Source of the DNA: Hyphomicrobium sp.
GTDB lineage: Bacteria; Pseudomonadota; Alphaproteobacteria; Rhizobiales; Hyphomicrobiaceae
Direction: 5' to 3'
Assembly: GCF_009026145.1 (NCBI RefSeq)
Contig: NZ_WBUE01000035.1
Span: 1 to 41,035 of the forward strand
Length of the DNA: 41,035 nt
A model generated the notes under the pieces. That model made no database searches, was not told where the DNA came from, and was given only the letters and a program-made list of their open reading frames with translations. Position 1 is the first letter of the stretch; every line of letters begins with the position of its first letter. The translations under genes and the position numbers were made by a program. Of the stretch, positions 1-8,609 are shown piece by piece.

Positions 1-2
1 GA

Positions 3-656
3 TCAGGTTCGGGCGGCGGTGCGGCAGGAAATCCGAACGGCGGTAATGGTTCCAACGGAGGCGGGGGAGGCGGCGGCGACGGGGGCGGCACGAATGCTGG
101 CGGCACCGGTGCCCCAGATACCACCTGGACCCAAACAAGTGATAGCGCAACTGCTGGACCGGGCGGTGGTGGTGGTGGTGGCGGTGCACGCGTTGGTGGC
201 ACTGCCGGGGCAGGTACGATTTCAAACGGTTCCGGTGGTGGCGGCGCTGGGGGTGGTGGCGGAGCGACCACAGGCAACGGCGCTGATGGCCGTCAGGGCA
301 TCATCGTCATTACCTACACGCCGGTAGTATCTCCCGACGCTCCCACTAATCTCCTCACGACATCAATAGTCGGCGGTGTTTCTCTAAGTTGGGCCGCTCC
401 CGCGAGCTCCGGAAGTTCCGGCATTACCAGCTACAAGATCTATCGCAACACGACTTCGCCGGCGACGACACTTCTTGCCACGGAGACAAGCACAACTACG
501 GCAACCCACTCCGACACGTCCGCTGTTCACGGCACTGTCTACTACTACCGCGTGACCGCGGTGAATGCCGCCGGAGAAAGTGACTACTCCAACCAAAGAG
601 CATCAGGCTCCAATAGCGGGCGCATCATCCGCCTGGGGGGCATGCGATTGCACTGA
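3..656 (+). CDS. 3' end of glycine-rich / fibronectin type III protein (partial)
   Basis: The frame starting at base 3 stays open from the window edge to a TGA at 654-656, giving 217 residues with no start inside the window. The first ~105 residues are dominated by Gly runs broken by short N/T/S segments and end in GIIVITYTP, the usual closing strand of glycine-rich domains of phage-tail-like and secreted proteins. Residues ~112-200 form one FN3 domain (PDAPTNL, VSLSWAAP, SYKIYRN, YYYRVTAVNAAGESDYSN). The last residues, RIIRLGGMRLH, form a short basic tail. This architecture is known from tail-fibre-like and surface-exposed proteins. A surface or structural role is inferred, and the enzymatic or binding partner cannot be told. 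Codon use is Gly/Thr heavy. No further gene of a prophage is visible downstream. Confidence 0.8.
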   Translation, partial: SGSGGGAAGNPNGGNGSNGGGGGGGDGGGTNAGGTGAPDTTWTQTSDSATAGPGGGGGGGGARVGGTAGAGTISNGSGGGGAGGGGGATTGNGADGRQGIIVITYTPVVSPDAPTNLLTTSIVGGVSLSWAAPASSGSSGITSYKIYRNTTSPATTLLATETSTTTATHSDTSAVHGTVYYYRVTAVNAAGESDYSNQRASGSNSGRIIRLGGMRLH

Positions 657-797
657 CGCGCGCGGCAGCAGCTCAGGGTGCACGCGCCCGACCAATCAAA
701 TGCAATACTCACATCCGCTAAACGATTGATCCCATAGCGCAACGCTGCTACGCTCACCGTCAATAGTGATCCTTGTTACATTAGGTAGCGTAATGGC

Positions 798-1703
798 ATG
801 ACAGCAACGGCTATTCCTCATATTTCACCTGAGCTGATCGGTCAGCTAGCACCGCTTGGTATGACCATTATGCTCGGAGGTCGCGTTATTCGTGTGTCGG
901 CGCAGCGAGCTGAACGTATCGCTTTTTGGCACAAAGCTGAGTCGGGTGCCTGGGAAGACTGCACGCTGCGATTCGTCAAGGATACAACTGACCGAGAAAC
1001 AACCTTCATCGACATCGGGGCCTGGATAGGTCCTATTGCGGTTGTCGCCGGAGCACTAGCCAAGAGGGTTATCGCAGTCGAGCCCGATCCGGTGGCCGCA
1101 AGCGAGCTTGAAGAGAATGTAGCTCTCAACAACGCACCAGTAGAAGTTTGGCGCGCTGGAATTGATACCGGGTCAGGCTCACTCAAGCTTTTCGCAAAGA
1201 CGGGCTTTGGCGGCTCAATGACCTCGTCTCTCGGCGATCCTTCTTCCGAATCCATAAGTGTTGCGACTGTGTCATTCGACGATATCACCGCCGCTATAAC
1301 GAGCAGGGCGGGGAACGCGGGTAGAGTTGTCTTAAAGATGGACGTGGAGGGCCACGAGTTTACGGTCGGGGAACAGCTTGTTGCTTTTGCGCGCAAGCAC
1401 CGCGCACCCATGAACCTATCGTTGCATCCCGCAATATTTTATCGCGCCGCTCGCCGCACGGAAGGACCTCTTGCCGCGCGTTTGCAGACGTTCTTGGCAA
1501 CTAAGACTCTGCTTGACCGCTTGGCGTCTTATGGGCGCGTACGTGTTTCCAAAACCGGGCAACCCCTTACACTCCCGCTCTTGGCTTCCTTTGTATTCCT
1601 TCGCCGGCGGCCGAAAAATTTCAGCGTCGATGTGTTCCCGGATAGTCGGAACATGGCACCGCGGTTTCAACGTTCGCCTCAGAGACGAGCTGCTCGACGG
1701 TGA
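798..1703 (+). CDS. FkbM family SAM-dependent methyltransferase, C-terminus fused to IS DNA
   Basis: Class I methyltransferase of the FkbM type, which O-methylates sugars or secondary metabolites. Seen: motif I FIDIGAWIG (residues 70-78), the acidic ribose-binding EPD at 95-97 (VIAVEPDP), and the family hallmark KMDVEGHE (180-187). A hydrophobic C-terminal stretch is followed by a basic tail. The start at 798 is an ATG with only a weak purine run before it; the ATG at 793 hits a stop after one codon. The last 13 codons (from about 1665) read out of frame through an IS3 transposase remnant, so the native C-terminus was replaced by the insertion. Its neighbours are other glycan-modifying enzymes, so methylation of a surface polysaccharide is the likely role (inference). 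The catalytic domain looks complete. Confidence 0.85.
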   Translation: MTATAIPHISPELIGQLAPLGMTIMLGGRVIRVSAQRAERIAFWHKAESGAWEDCTLRFVKDTTDRETTFIDIGAWIGPIAVVAGALAKRVIAVEPDPVAASELEENVALNNAPVEVWRAGIDTGSGSLKLFAKTGFGGSMTSSLGDPSSESISVATVSFDDITAAITSRAGNAGRVVLKMDVEGHEFTVGEQLVAFARKHRAPMNLSLHPAIFYRAARRTEGPLAARLQTFLATKTLLDRLASYGRVRVSKTGQPLTLPLLASFVFLRRRPKNFSVDVFPDSRNMAPRFQRSPQRRAARR

Positions 1704-1940
1704 TATTTTCTACTCCCTCCGCGAGGCTCAGATCGTGATCAAGAGTTGGCACCGGCATTACAACCGTCCGTCCGCACGGATCGCCCGGTTACGACCACCG
1801 GCGCCCGAAGTGTTCGTCCCTGGGCTCACGAGAGCGTACCATCTGCGCAACCCCATCCAGCTCCGACGGCCACGCTCTCGCTGGCGTCGAACATGCCCCT
1901 AAACTAACACTCCACCTGGACCACTCAGTGGGGGCTGATC
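1666..1940 (+). mobile_element. Degraded IS3-family transposase OrfB 3' fragment plus IS right end
   Basis: In the frame starting at 1666 the sequence reads FNVRLRDELLDGDIFYSLRE, then AQIVIKSWHRHYN and RPPAPEVFVP. This is the C-terminal part of the DDE integrase (OrfB) of IS3-family elements, beginning just after the ESFN junction. At about 1760 the RPHGS-GY stretch appears in another frame, so there is at least one frameshift, and the original stop (ATGCCCCTAAACTAA) is out of phase with the upstream part. A 39-bp end (1902-1940) follows and recurs at 8467-8505. The N-terminal two thirds and the left end are missing, so it is immobile. It is a scar that truncates the FkbM gene on its left. 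Confidence 0.85.
1902..1940 (+). repeat. IS right-end repeat, copy 1
   Basis: A 39-bp stretch running from AACTAACACTCCACC to GGGGGCTGATC. It matches copy 2 at 8467-8505 at 36 of 39 positions in the same orientation. It follows the stop codon of an IS3 OrfB remnant, as expected of the element's terminal sequence. The flanking bases differ between the copies. Confidence 0.8.
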
Positions 1941-2112
1941 CACGGCTTCACTACTCTTTTGCCTCCGGCCCGAAGCGGGAAGTACTCGTCGATCACCGCC
2001 GCCCATTCGGGACGGCCTCCGGGGGGTAATGCTTGATCTGAGATGTGTCTGCGAGCATGAGCCTAAGCCACTGCAAACCACAGAGATCGCATATGAGCTA
2101 GGAGCATAATCT

Positions 2113-3000
2113 ATGGCGAACGCCGCTGTTGAGTATTTACGCAAAGCGTTCCGGCTTTCTGCGCTAAATCAGCTTAGGAGAAGGCTCCGCCCCCGTCGCT
2201 CGCAACTATTTGGCGTGGGAATGGCAAAAAGCGGCACCCATTCCATAGCCGAGATGTTTGACGACACAGTCAACGCGAGGCATGAGCCTGAAGGCCGGAA
2301 GTTAATTCTCAAGATCCTCGAAATCGCTGCCGGGCGTATGACACAGGCGGACCAGCGGTCCTATGTTCGGCACAGAGATCGGCGCCTAAATCTAGACGTC
2401 GACTCGTCGCAACTAAACTTTTTCATATTGGAGGCGCTTATATCGGAGTTCGAAGACGCGCGATATTTGCTAACTATTCGTGATCCTTATTCGTGGCTCG
2501 ACTCATTTATAAATGACTCGCTTCGACGCCAAATAACGGATCAATGGAGGCGACTGCGGGATCTACGCTTTCGCCCGGAAGTTTTTGGGCATTCAACTCT
2601 CGAGCAGGTGCTGAAGCAGAAAGGCCTGTATACCTTAGATGGGTATCTGTCTTATTGGTCGATGCACAATCAAAGAGTCCTCGATATCGTGTCGCCAGAC
2701 AAGCTGCTTGTTGTCCGTACGGACCAAATATCAGCTAAAGCTGCCATTATCGCTGACTTTGCTCGCCTTCCACGCGAAACCGTTCGCATGGAGCGGTCCC
2801 ACGCTTTCCAAAACCCAATGAAATTTGAAGTTCTCGGGCAGATAGATCAGGCCTATCTCAAGCACAAAGTAGAACAGTATTGCCGACCTTTGATGACCCG
2901 GTTTTTCCCTGAAATATTGTCGCTAGGGACGCGGTCAATCCCCAATAAGCCTGCGCGACCCGACCTCTCTCATAAGGATGGGACACCAAGCGTAGGCTAA
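2113..3000 (+). CDS. Sulfotransferase family protein
   Basis: A putative PAPS-dependent sulfotransferase that transfers sulfate to a sugar or lipid acceptor. Seen: the 5'-phosphosulfate-binding loop GMAKSGTHSI (KSGTHS at residues 39-44), followed ~80 residues later by the 3'-phosphate-binding segment YLLTIRDPYSWLDS (R123, with S127 and S131 nearby). A basic N-terminus precedes the loop; no signal peptide, so it is probably cytosolic or at the inner face of the membrane. The 295-residue length suits the family. The ATG at 2113 has TAGGAG about 8 bases upstream. It lies between the IS3 scar and the pyruvyl transferase on the opposite strand. The acceptor is inferred to be the same surface glycan handled by the neighbours. 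Codon use is clearly more AT-rich than in the housekeeping genes from 14 kb onwards, a sign of transfer. Confidence 0.8.
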   Translation: MANAAVEYLRKAFRLSALNQLRRRLRPRRSQLFGVGMAKSGTHSIAEMFDDTVNARHEPEGRKLILKILEIAAGRMTQADQRSYVRHRDRRLNLDVDSSQLNFFILEALISEFEDARYLLTIRDPYSWLDSFINDSLRRQITDQWRRLRDLRFRPEVFGHSTLEQVLKQKGLYTLDGYLSYWSMHNQRVLDIVSPDKLLVVRTDQISAKAAIIADFARLPRETVRMERSHAFQNPMKFEVLGQIDQAYLKHKVEQYCRPLMTRFFPEILSLGTRSIPNKPARPDLSHKDGTPSVG

Positions 3001-3022
3001 CTTTTTCGGTATAAGCCCATTT

Positions 3023-3859
3023 CTACTCGGAAACAGGCGTGCAGCCGACCGTCTCCAACCTTGTCGCCACTGTCTGCAGTAGGCGTTGTCTGACCGGCGA
3101 AATATCGAGCGGTCTGGGTGACCAATCAATCATACCTTGGCTAAGCAGCGGGACCCTGTAAAGGCGCTTGTTATAAATGATACCGCCGATGTCGCTGACG
3201 ATCATTGTGCGGGTATCCTTCGGATTTCCGAAGAACACAGTTGGAATCCCCATGGCAATGCACGGAAGAGCGCAATGCAGGCGACGGGTTATGACGAGCG
3301 CGGCGTTTTCGCGGTAGAACTCGATAAGCTCTTTCGCGTATTGAAGCTTCGTCGCTGTGTTCATCCCAGGAATGATGTGCGTCAATCGAACGGCTCCCCG
3401 ACGAAGCGTTCTAGGTACGCTGATGTCGTTCGCGTCGACGATTACCACCTTGCCGCGTACTGGCACCTTATTGCGGGGCGGCAGCGTTAAGGTAACGCAG
3501 TAGGTGACCTCCGTACTTATTCCGTGCGAATTCAGATAGTGAGCGGTGCCGCGATCGCGCACACCGATCGGTTCATAGCGACGAAGATACTCGCTGTGTC
3601 TCCCTATCTTAGGTTGCGACCCCGGTGTCGTGTGAAAGCCGACAAAGATTGGACGAACAAAAGGGGACGGCGGCCAACCGTCACCGGCCATGAACCACGC
3701 ATTCATTATGATGCATACGGGTTTCGGACCCGGCACTGAATTCAGTGACTCTCGATCGACATATTGATCCACTTGCGGCAACAACCGTGCGGCGGCGACT
3801 GACTGAATATCATCACCAATGTTGACGCTCATCGCACAAATCATCTGAGCAAATTTCAT
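3023..3859 (-). CDS. Polysaccharide pyruvyl transferase family protein
   Basis: Members of this family (CsaB/WcaK type) transfer pyruvate from phosphoenolpyruvate onto a sugar, giving an acidic ketal. Seen: an N-terminal MSVNIGDDIQS segment typical of the family, a central GVRDRGTAHYL region, and the C-terminal ITRRLHCALPCIAMGIPTVFF block that matches the conserved TxRLHxxIxAxxxGxP core. The start is placed at 3859 (MKFAQMIC, 278 residues) because a GGGGGT run sits ~8 bases upstream; an in-frame start at 3886 would add nine residues with no better site. It converges with the sulfotransferase gene, 22 bp apart. Sulfate plus pyruvate would both add negative charge to the same glycan (inference). 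Confidence 0.8.
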   Translation of the reverse strand: MKFAQMICAMSVNIGDDIQSVAAARLLPQVDQYVDRESLNSVPGPKPVCIIMNAWFMAGDGWPPSPFVRPIFVGFHTTPGSQPKIGRHSEYLRRYEPIGVRDRGTAHYLNSHGISTEVTYCVTLTLPPRNKVPVRGKVVIVDANDISVPRTLRRGAVRLTHIIPGMNTATKLQYAKELIEFYRENAALVITRRLHCALPCIAMGIPTVFFGNPKDTRTMIVSDIGGIIYNKRLYRVPLLSQGMIDWSPRPLDISPVRQRLLQTVATRLETVGCTPVSE

Positions 3860-4138
3860 GCAGACACCCCCACACATCCCAGCCAAATAGTGACCCGACG
3901 ACCTGGCTCTCGTCCATGGTTATTTACGCGTCTAACTTATCCGCCATCCGCATCAAAAGTAACTTTTCCGATTGGGCTCTTCCTGGGGGACGACGCATTC
4001 GAGGCCCTTCGGCTCGCAGCAGGCCATTGGTTAATCAAAGAACTAAATGGTCCTGAATTGAAGCGGCCCCAACAGTTACGGTCCGAGCGGCTGTACTAAT
4101 GGGACGCAGCGCAGCTGCGAAAATAGCACCTTAGCTCG

Positions 4139-5989
4139 TTAAGCTCGATGGACTGCAACTTGGTCTTCGAACTGGAGGTGGTAAAGGCGGGCATAAAAAT
4201 CGTTCCTACGCAGGAGCTCTTTGTGAGTGCCGGACTCGACGACACGGCCTTGATCGATGAGGTGAATATTTTGGGCACGAAGAACAGTTCCGAACCGATG
4301 GGCGATTACAATCGTCGTACGGCCCTTCATTAGCTCGCCAAGTGCCTCCTGAACGTTCTTCTCGGCCTCGCTATCGAGTGCGGAGGTGGGTTCATCCAAC
4401 AAGAGGATCGGTGCATCTTTCAGGAAAGCGCGCGCGATGGCAATACGCTGCCTTTGACCTCCGGATATCATATCCCCGAGCTCACCGACGGGGGTCTCAT
4501 AGCCGTGTGGAAGCTGTTCAATGAACTCGTGGGCATAAGCGGCACGAGCGGCGGCTTTGAGCTCTGCATCAGTCGCGCTCGGTCGGGCGGCCATAATGTT
4601 GTCGCGAATAGAGCCTTCGAACAGGAAGACGTCCTGACTGACGAGTGCGATTTTTTGCCTCCAAGAGGCGAGCGCAACAGACTCAATCGATTGCCCGTCA
4701 ATCGTGATCTGACCGGCGCCCGCTTTCCAGAACCTCTGCAACAAGCCAAAGACCGTGGTCTTGCCGCCCCCCGAGGGGCCGACCAGGGCAGTCGTCTCTC
4801 CTCCGTTGGCCGCCAACGAAAGACCTCGCAGAATTGGTTTGCCATTCACATAAGCGAAGCTAACGTCGTCGAGGCGGACGTTGCCTGAACGAATGACCAG
4901 ATGAGGCCCCTTACCCTTCTTTGACTCAGCAACAGGCGTATCAAAGATCTCAAACATCAATTCCACGCCAACAGCGAACGACTTCAGCTCAAGGTGGCAT
5001 TTGGAGAGGCGTCGCGCTGGATCTGCTGCGAGCAGCAGCGCAGTGACAAACGCCATCAGGTGGCCTGGCGTCTCGATCCCCAGCGTTATCTGCCAGCCGG
5101 CGTAGGCAACAACGCCCGCAACCGACAGCCCCCCCAAAGTCTCGATAAGCGGATTCACACCGGCACGGACGGTCGCCGCCTTATTCGCCGTGATCTCCAT
5201 CGTCTCGACGGCGGAAGACATGCGCTTGCTAAGCAAATCCTCAAGCTTAAACGACTTGATGATTCGGGCGCCTTGGGACGTCTCTCTAATAATCCCAATC
5301 GTGGTTGCTGTGGTCGCGGCCTGAACTCGTGCTGCCTTCCTCGCCATATGGCCCATTTTGCGAACCGCGAGCCCGACAATCGGGCCGACAATCAGCACGA
5401 TGACCGACATGAGCGGGTCCTGGCTCACCATCACGACGACGAGAGCGACAAGTGTGAGAAGATCCCGACCGAGACTCACGGCAACTAGGTTGATCAAACC
5501 CCGCGCCGCTTCCGCACCTTTCGTCGTGCGCATGATGAGATCATTGGATTTATATTTCTGAAAAAAAGCCACGTTCATCTGCAACAGATGCTCGTAGATT
5601 TTTCTCTGATAGTCGGCGACGAGACGATTTCCGATGCGGCTTAGCCAAACCTCCTGAGCATAGATCGCCGAGCCCTTAACAACGAAAATGACAACAATCG
5701 CGATTGGTATCCACACCATGGCGGTTTCGTCGCGCCGCACGAAGATATCGTTCACGACATCCTTCATCATCCACGCCGTAAAAGCGGTCGCACCCGATGT
5801 AATAGCCATGAAGACGAGTGCGATCGCGTAACGCCCTGCGTATTCGCGCCAACGCTCTCTAACCAAACGCTCAAGCACCGCCCAAGGTGATGCTATCGAT
5901 GAGCGGGCCTTGTTTTGCCTAGGTGCGGCAGCCCACTCACTCGCCTTCTGAAGCATTCGCTCGACCCCCAACTTGAACGCTACTGACAC
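4139..5989 (-). CDS. ABC exporter, fused permease and ATPase (MsbA/lipid-A-exporter type)
   Basis: A half-transporter that would work as a homodimer in the inner membrane, exporting a lipid, oligosaccharide or peptide with ATP. Seen: an N-terminal transmembrane domain (residues ~50-320, about six helices), then a nucleotide-binding domain with Walker A GPSGGGKTT (404-412), Q-loop SQD (451-453), signature ISGGQ (508-512, Ile instead of Leu), Walker B ILLLDEP (528-534), D-loop SALD and H-loop His564. The N-terminal ~45 residues form a basic cytosolic extension. Length 616 is normal for the MsbA group. It stands alone on the minus strand between the pyruvyl transferase and the GT25 gene, so export of a lipid-linked glycan is likely. 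The substrate is inference, and a resistance exporter cannot be excluded. Confidence 0.9.
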   Translation of the reverse strand: MSVAFKLGVERMLQKASEWAAAPRQNKARSSIASPWAVLERLVRERWREYAGRYAIALVFMAITSGATAFTAWMMKDVVNDIFVRRDETAMVWIPIAIVVIFVVKGSAIYAQEVWLSRIGNRLVADYQRKIYEHLLQMNVAFFQKYKSNDLIMRTTKGAEAARGLINLVAVSLGRDLLTLVALVVVMVSQDPLMSVIVLIVGPIVGLAVRKMGHMARKAARVQAATTATTIGIIRETSQGARIIKSFKLEDLLSKRMSSAVETMEITANKAATVRAGVNPLIETLGGLSVAGVVAYAGWQITLGIETPGHLMAFVTALLLAADPARRLSKCHLELKSFAVGVELMFEIFDTPVAESKKGKGPHLVIRSGNVRLDDVSFAYVNGKPILRGLSLAANGGETTALVGPSGGGKTTVFGLLQRFWKAGAGQITIDGQSIESVALASWRQKIALVSQDVFLFEGSIRDNIMAARPSATDAELKAAARAAYAHEFIEQLPHGYETPVGELGDMISGGQRQRIAIARAFLKDAPILLLDEPTSALDSEAEKNVQEALGELMKGRTTIVIAHRFGTVLRAQNIHLIDQGRVVESGTHKELLRRNDFYARLYHLQFEDQVAVHRA

Positions 5990-6315
5990 TGGAATGTACG
6001 CGCAAATATGGTTCAGACTCTGGCTTTTTGTGGCCCTGTTGATCCCTGCAGTGGTGTCGCTGCTCAGCGATAGCCTAGCGCTCTTAAGCTCGGCTAACAG
6101 TAGCGATGTTTATCCGCGATCCGCGGCCAACGATAGGCCCGCGGCCTGCCCGTTCCGCGTAAGGAGGTTCGTGGGGGGACTCGTGCCTCAGACGCCGGTC
6201 AATCTCAAGAGCGACCGATGCGCTTCGGCAGATATTTCAGCAGAGGCCATTGGCAAAACTCATGACGGCCAGCCTCTGGCGATGAGCTAGCGTACTCCGC
6301 AGATAAAGTGGCCGT
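5990..6315. other. Intergenic stretch between ABC exporter and GT25 gene
   Basis: About 325 bases with no convincing gene. A plus-strand frame (5973-6290, 105 codons) with a hydrophobic start overlaps the 5' end of the exporter gene, but it has no ribosome site and no recognisable family. The region should contain the exporter's minus-strand promoter; I see no clear -35/-10 pair. Confidence 0.5.
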
Positions 6316-7242
6316 CTAAGGTTGCCCCACCAGTCTTTTCAATCCCAGCATACCAGCCGCCCTGGCATACGCGTTCTCCAGCGAGCAGCGCGCCCACGAA
6401 AGCGGCCCAAGGGCCCTAAAATTATAGTAGACGCCTTCAGGACAGTGAAGGGGATTTCCTGTCCAGGAATGGAACGACGGTCGAGGTAGGCCGCGGCGCG
6501 CCCTTGCGCGACCGCCCATCGACTGGATTGGAGAAGGCAGAGAGTCGCTATGATCTATGATCTTTGGTGCAACGCCATATGTCTCCAGCCCAAACAGCCA
6601 AGGACGTCTAAAGTCAGTATCGACGGGCCACGATCTCTTAATTGGCGCCAGGAACTTCCGAGCGCCGCCGCGGCTGATCAAATAACCGACCGTGCCGCTG
6701 GGGACGCGCGAATATCGAACGAGTGTTCCACGGTGTTTAAGCCTGCGCACTGGTTTTACGGCACGCCGTGGATCGCCGCACAAATGCACGAGGTCCCACG
6801 AGTGAGGAAGACATGCCAGAACGTCGTCAATCACTCTTCGAAGATCGCGCGGGAGGACCGCATCATCCTCCAAGATGAGCGCGTATTCGAGTCCACGCTC
6901 GATCATAGTCTTCAGGGCTTTCAGATGACTTGCGTAGCAGCCAACTTCCCCCGGCTTGAGTGCGGAACTCAGTCTCTCGGCGTCAAAGAAGTAGGCCCTC
7001 AAATCCTCCGGCACGGCAAGGCCTTCAACGGCGCGAATCCGTTCCGCCGCGATACCGGCTGTCCTCAGCTCGAGCTCGATGGCAGCACGACGATCTTCGT
7101 CACAGTCCCTGTTGATGTAGAAGGTGGGAACGGAAAACTGGCATTCCCGAGAGGGCCCGACCTGCGGTTCGAAAAATGGAATCGTGCCGCCACGTAGGTC
7201 GACAGCGCCACCCCGCGAAGCGATCTCGGCCGCGGTACTCAT
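6316..7242 (-). CDS. Glycosyltransferase family 25 protein (LPS biosynthesis type)
   Basis: GT25 enzymes add galactose or a similar sugar to lipooligosaccharide. Seen, counting from the chosen start: FYINRD (41-46, the family's opening strand), the GEVGCYASHL motif (98-107), the acidic LEDDAVL metal/donor site (124-130), and the conserved SGTVGYLISRGGARKFL segment where the fold closes. Start 7242 (MSTAAE, 308 residues) is chosen because the motif block begins soon after it. An upstream in-frame ATG at 7302 would add 20 residues without a ribosome site, so the start is uncertain. It belongs to the glycan-modification group together with the exporter. GC content is lower than in the core genes downstream. 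Confidence 0.85.
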   Translation of the reverse strand: MSTAAEIASRGGAVDLRGGTIPFFEPQVGPSRECQFSVPTFYINRDCDEDRRAAIELELRTAGIAAERIRAVEGLAVPEDLRAYFFDAERLSSALKPGEVGCYASHLKALKTMIERGLEYALILEDDAVLPRDLRRVIDDVLACLPHSWDLVHLCGDPRRAVKPVRRLKHRGTLVRYSRVPSGTVGYLISRGGARKFLAPIKRSWPVDTDFRRPWLFGLETYGVAPKIIDHSDSLPSPIQSMGGRARARRGLPRPSFHSWTGNPLHCPEGVYYNFRALGPLSWARCSLENAYARAAGMLGLKRLVGQP

Positions 7243-7385
7243 ACGCACACTCACAAAGTCAAACCGCCACTCTCGGCAGCGAAGGCTACAGGGCGCACCC
7301 ATTGCTATTCAACGCACAAAACCCGAATGACAACTGCCCGGGCTTTACTTGTGGCGGAATTAACACGCACGGATCAGCTTTCTTG

Positions 7386-7589
7386 CTACCTGCCAAATTG
7401 CTCGTTCGATAGCAGGTCTGATAGGAGATTCGGCAACGAGACCTCTCGCAACGTCTCTTCGAGCACCTTAATCGCGCGCTCCCGGCCGCAAATCACCTTA
7501 AGGCGCTCGGCGTGCCGCAAAATCGCAAGCTCGTCGACGCGACCCTGCTGCTCGCGTTCTGATGTAAACGTCGTAGAATTAAGGCTCAT
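7386..7589 (-). CDS. Possible small protein, 67 residues, unknown
   Basis: A short frame starting with ATG at 7589, preceded by GGGAAG nine bases upstream. The product is charged and predicted helical (REQQGRVDELAILRHAERLK), with no signal peptide or membrane segment. I recognise no family. It precedes the GT25 gene on the same strand by ~140 bases and could be co-transcribed with it. The ribosome site and helical character favour a real gene; its place in an IS-scarred region argues for caution. Confidence 0.35.
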   Translation of the reverse strand: MSLNSTTFTSEREQQGRVDELAILRHAERLKVICGRERAIKVLEETLREVSLPNLLSDLLSNEQFGR

Positions 7590-8265
7590 GGACGCATACT
7601 TCCCAATGGCCCCGCTCCACTACACTAGAGCGGATAGAGCATGCTAGCAATCCTCGTGATGCTCTCAGGTAGCGAGCCTACGGGCCCGCGGCCATCGTAG
7701 AGCTATCCGCTGTACGGTGAGGCCGGGCTGGACCACCTGTCGGGCGGCTACAATTGGAAGTGTTAAGTACCACCGTCGATGGTCTCCCCCTCTGGGGCCA
7801 TCATGTCGAAGGAGCGTTCGCTGCTCGACGTTTGCGATCGACGCCCAATGTTCCGCAATTACGGATCATTTGCATCAGGCGTTAAGCTTGCCCGAATAGC
7901 TGTGCAGGAAGATTAGGAATCCGTGGACAGGACCCCCGCCCCACTCGCTTCCCTAGAGTTCCAGTCTAAAGTCCGCGATCGCAAGGGGTTACGACGAGCA
8001 TCCGTAAGCTAGCCGCTGCAGGCGCGGGGTGAGGTAGAGTTCCTTGGCATGGTTCTAGTAGTTAAATCCAGACAGCAGGTGGGGCAATGCGGCACAACAT
8101 TCTCCTCGACACATCCGTGACGGGCAGCCTCTTTCACACCCTGCGCGCCTTCTTATGGAACGTGAAAACGCTGGGCGTCTGGTGGTGGGTGCGCTGCTTC
8201 GTCGAAAACGTGACCCGATCCGCCCTCGAATTTGCCAGGCGCGCAAAGCCAATTCCCATCATGAC
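7590..8265. other. Gene-poor stretch in the accessory region
   Basis: About 675 bases without a supportable gene. It contains a 9-bp inverted repeat AGCGGATAG (7629-7637) / CTATCCGCT (7703-7711), 65 bases apart, and no T-run follows. Several short frames exist but none shows a family motif or ribosome site. Its position beside IS fragments suggests decayed mobile DNA. Confidence 0.5.
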
Positions 8266-8415
8266 GAAGACCTCGTGGCTCCAGTCGAACTGATAAGCCT
8301 CCCCCGGCGCAAACGAGAGCGGGACATAAGCTTCAGCGATTTGTGCATCCCGAGCTCGTTGCCAGCGCCGCGCATAGCGTCTCACCGCATCGTGGCCACC
8401 TTCGCACCTTCGCAG
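8266..8415 (-). pseudogene. IS21-family transposase IstA fragment
   Basis: On the minus strand the frame reads DAVRRYARRWQRARD, then AQIAEAYVPLSFAPGEAYQFDWSHE, which is the part of IstA leading into the first catalytic Asp of the DDE domain (QFDWSHE). It then runs into unrelated sequence (about 8265 and below) and has no N-terminal helix-turn-helix part or C-terminus. Only about 50 residues of a ~500-residue protein remain. It is joined head-on to the IS3 end on its right, showing nested or recombined insertions. It cannot be active. Confidence 0.8.
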
Positions 8416-8505
8416 CCTCGGCTTGCTCCGGCGCCCACGCGGCATCTAGCCGATGGAGGTGCCATGAACTAACATTCCACCTGGGCCACTCAGTGGGGGC
8501 CGATC
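8416..8505 (+). mobile_element. IS3-type OrfB 3' tip and IS right end, copy 2
   Basis: The plus strand ends in the reading PRLAPAPTRHLADGGAMN and a TAA stop inside AACTAAC, which looks like the last codons of an IS3 OrfB. It is followed by the 39-bp end at 8467-8505, 36/39 identical to that at 1902-1940. Only the tip of the element is left. It lies 104 bp upstream of a porin gene that has lost its signal-peptide codons. Confidence 0.65.
8467..8505 (+). repeat. IS right-end repeat, copy 2
   Basis: Direct repeat of 1902-1940 with three substitutions (C/T, A/G, T/C). The two copies bracket the glycan-modification genes, about 6.5 kb apart. Confidence 0.8.
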
Positions 8506-8609
8506 AGTCTCACTCGTTCTTAATCCATGGGTTAGAATTTGGGTTAGAACGCCCCTTCAGGCGCTCGGAAAAAATCATTTAATCTCTGATGCTTCCGTGG
8601 CCGGATTAA

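Noticed and set aside
1899..2144. Minus-strand frame of 81 codons between the IS end and the sulfotransferase
   Set aside because: It spans the IS terminus and overlaps the sulfotransferase start; no motif.
5973..6290. Plus-strand frame with a hydrophobic N-terminus between exporter and GT25 genes
   Set aside because: Overlaps the exporter start, lacks a ribosome site and a recognisable family; the hydrophobic stretch alone is not enough.
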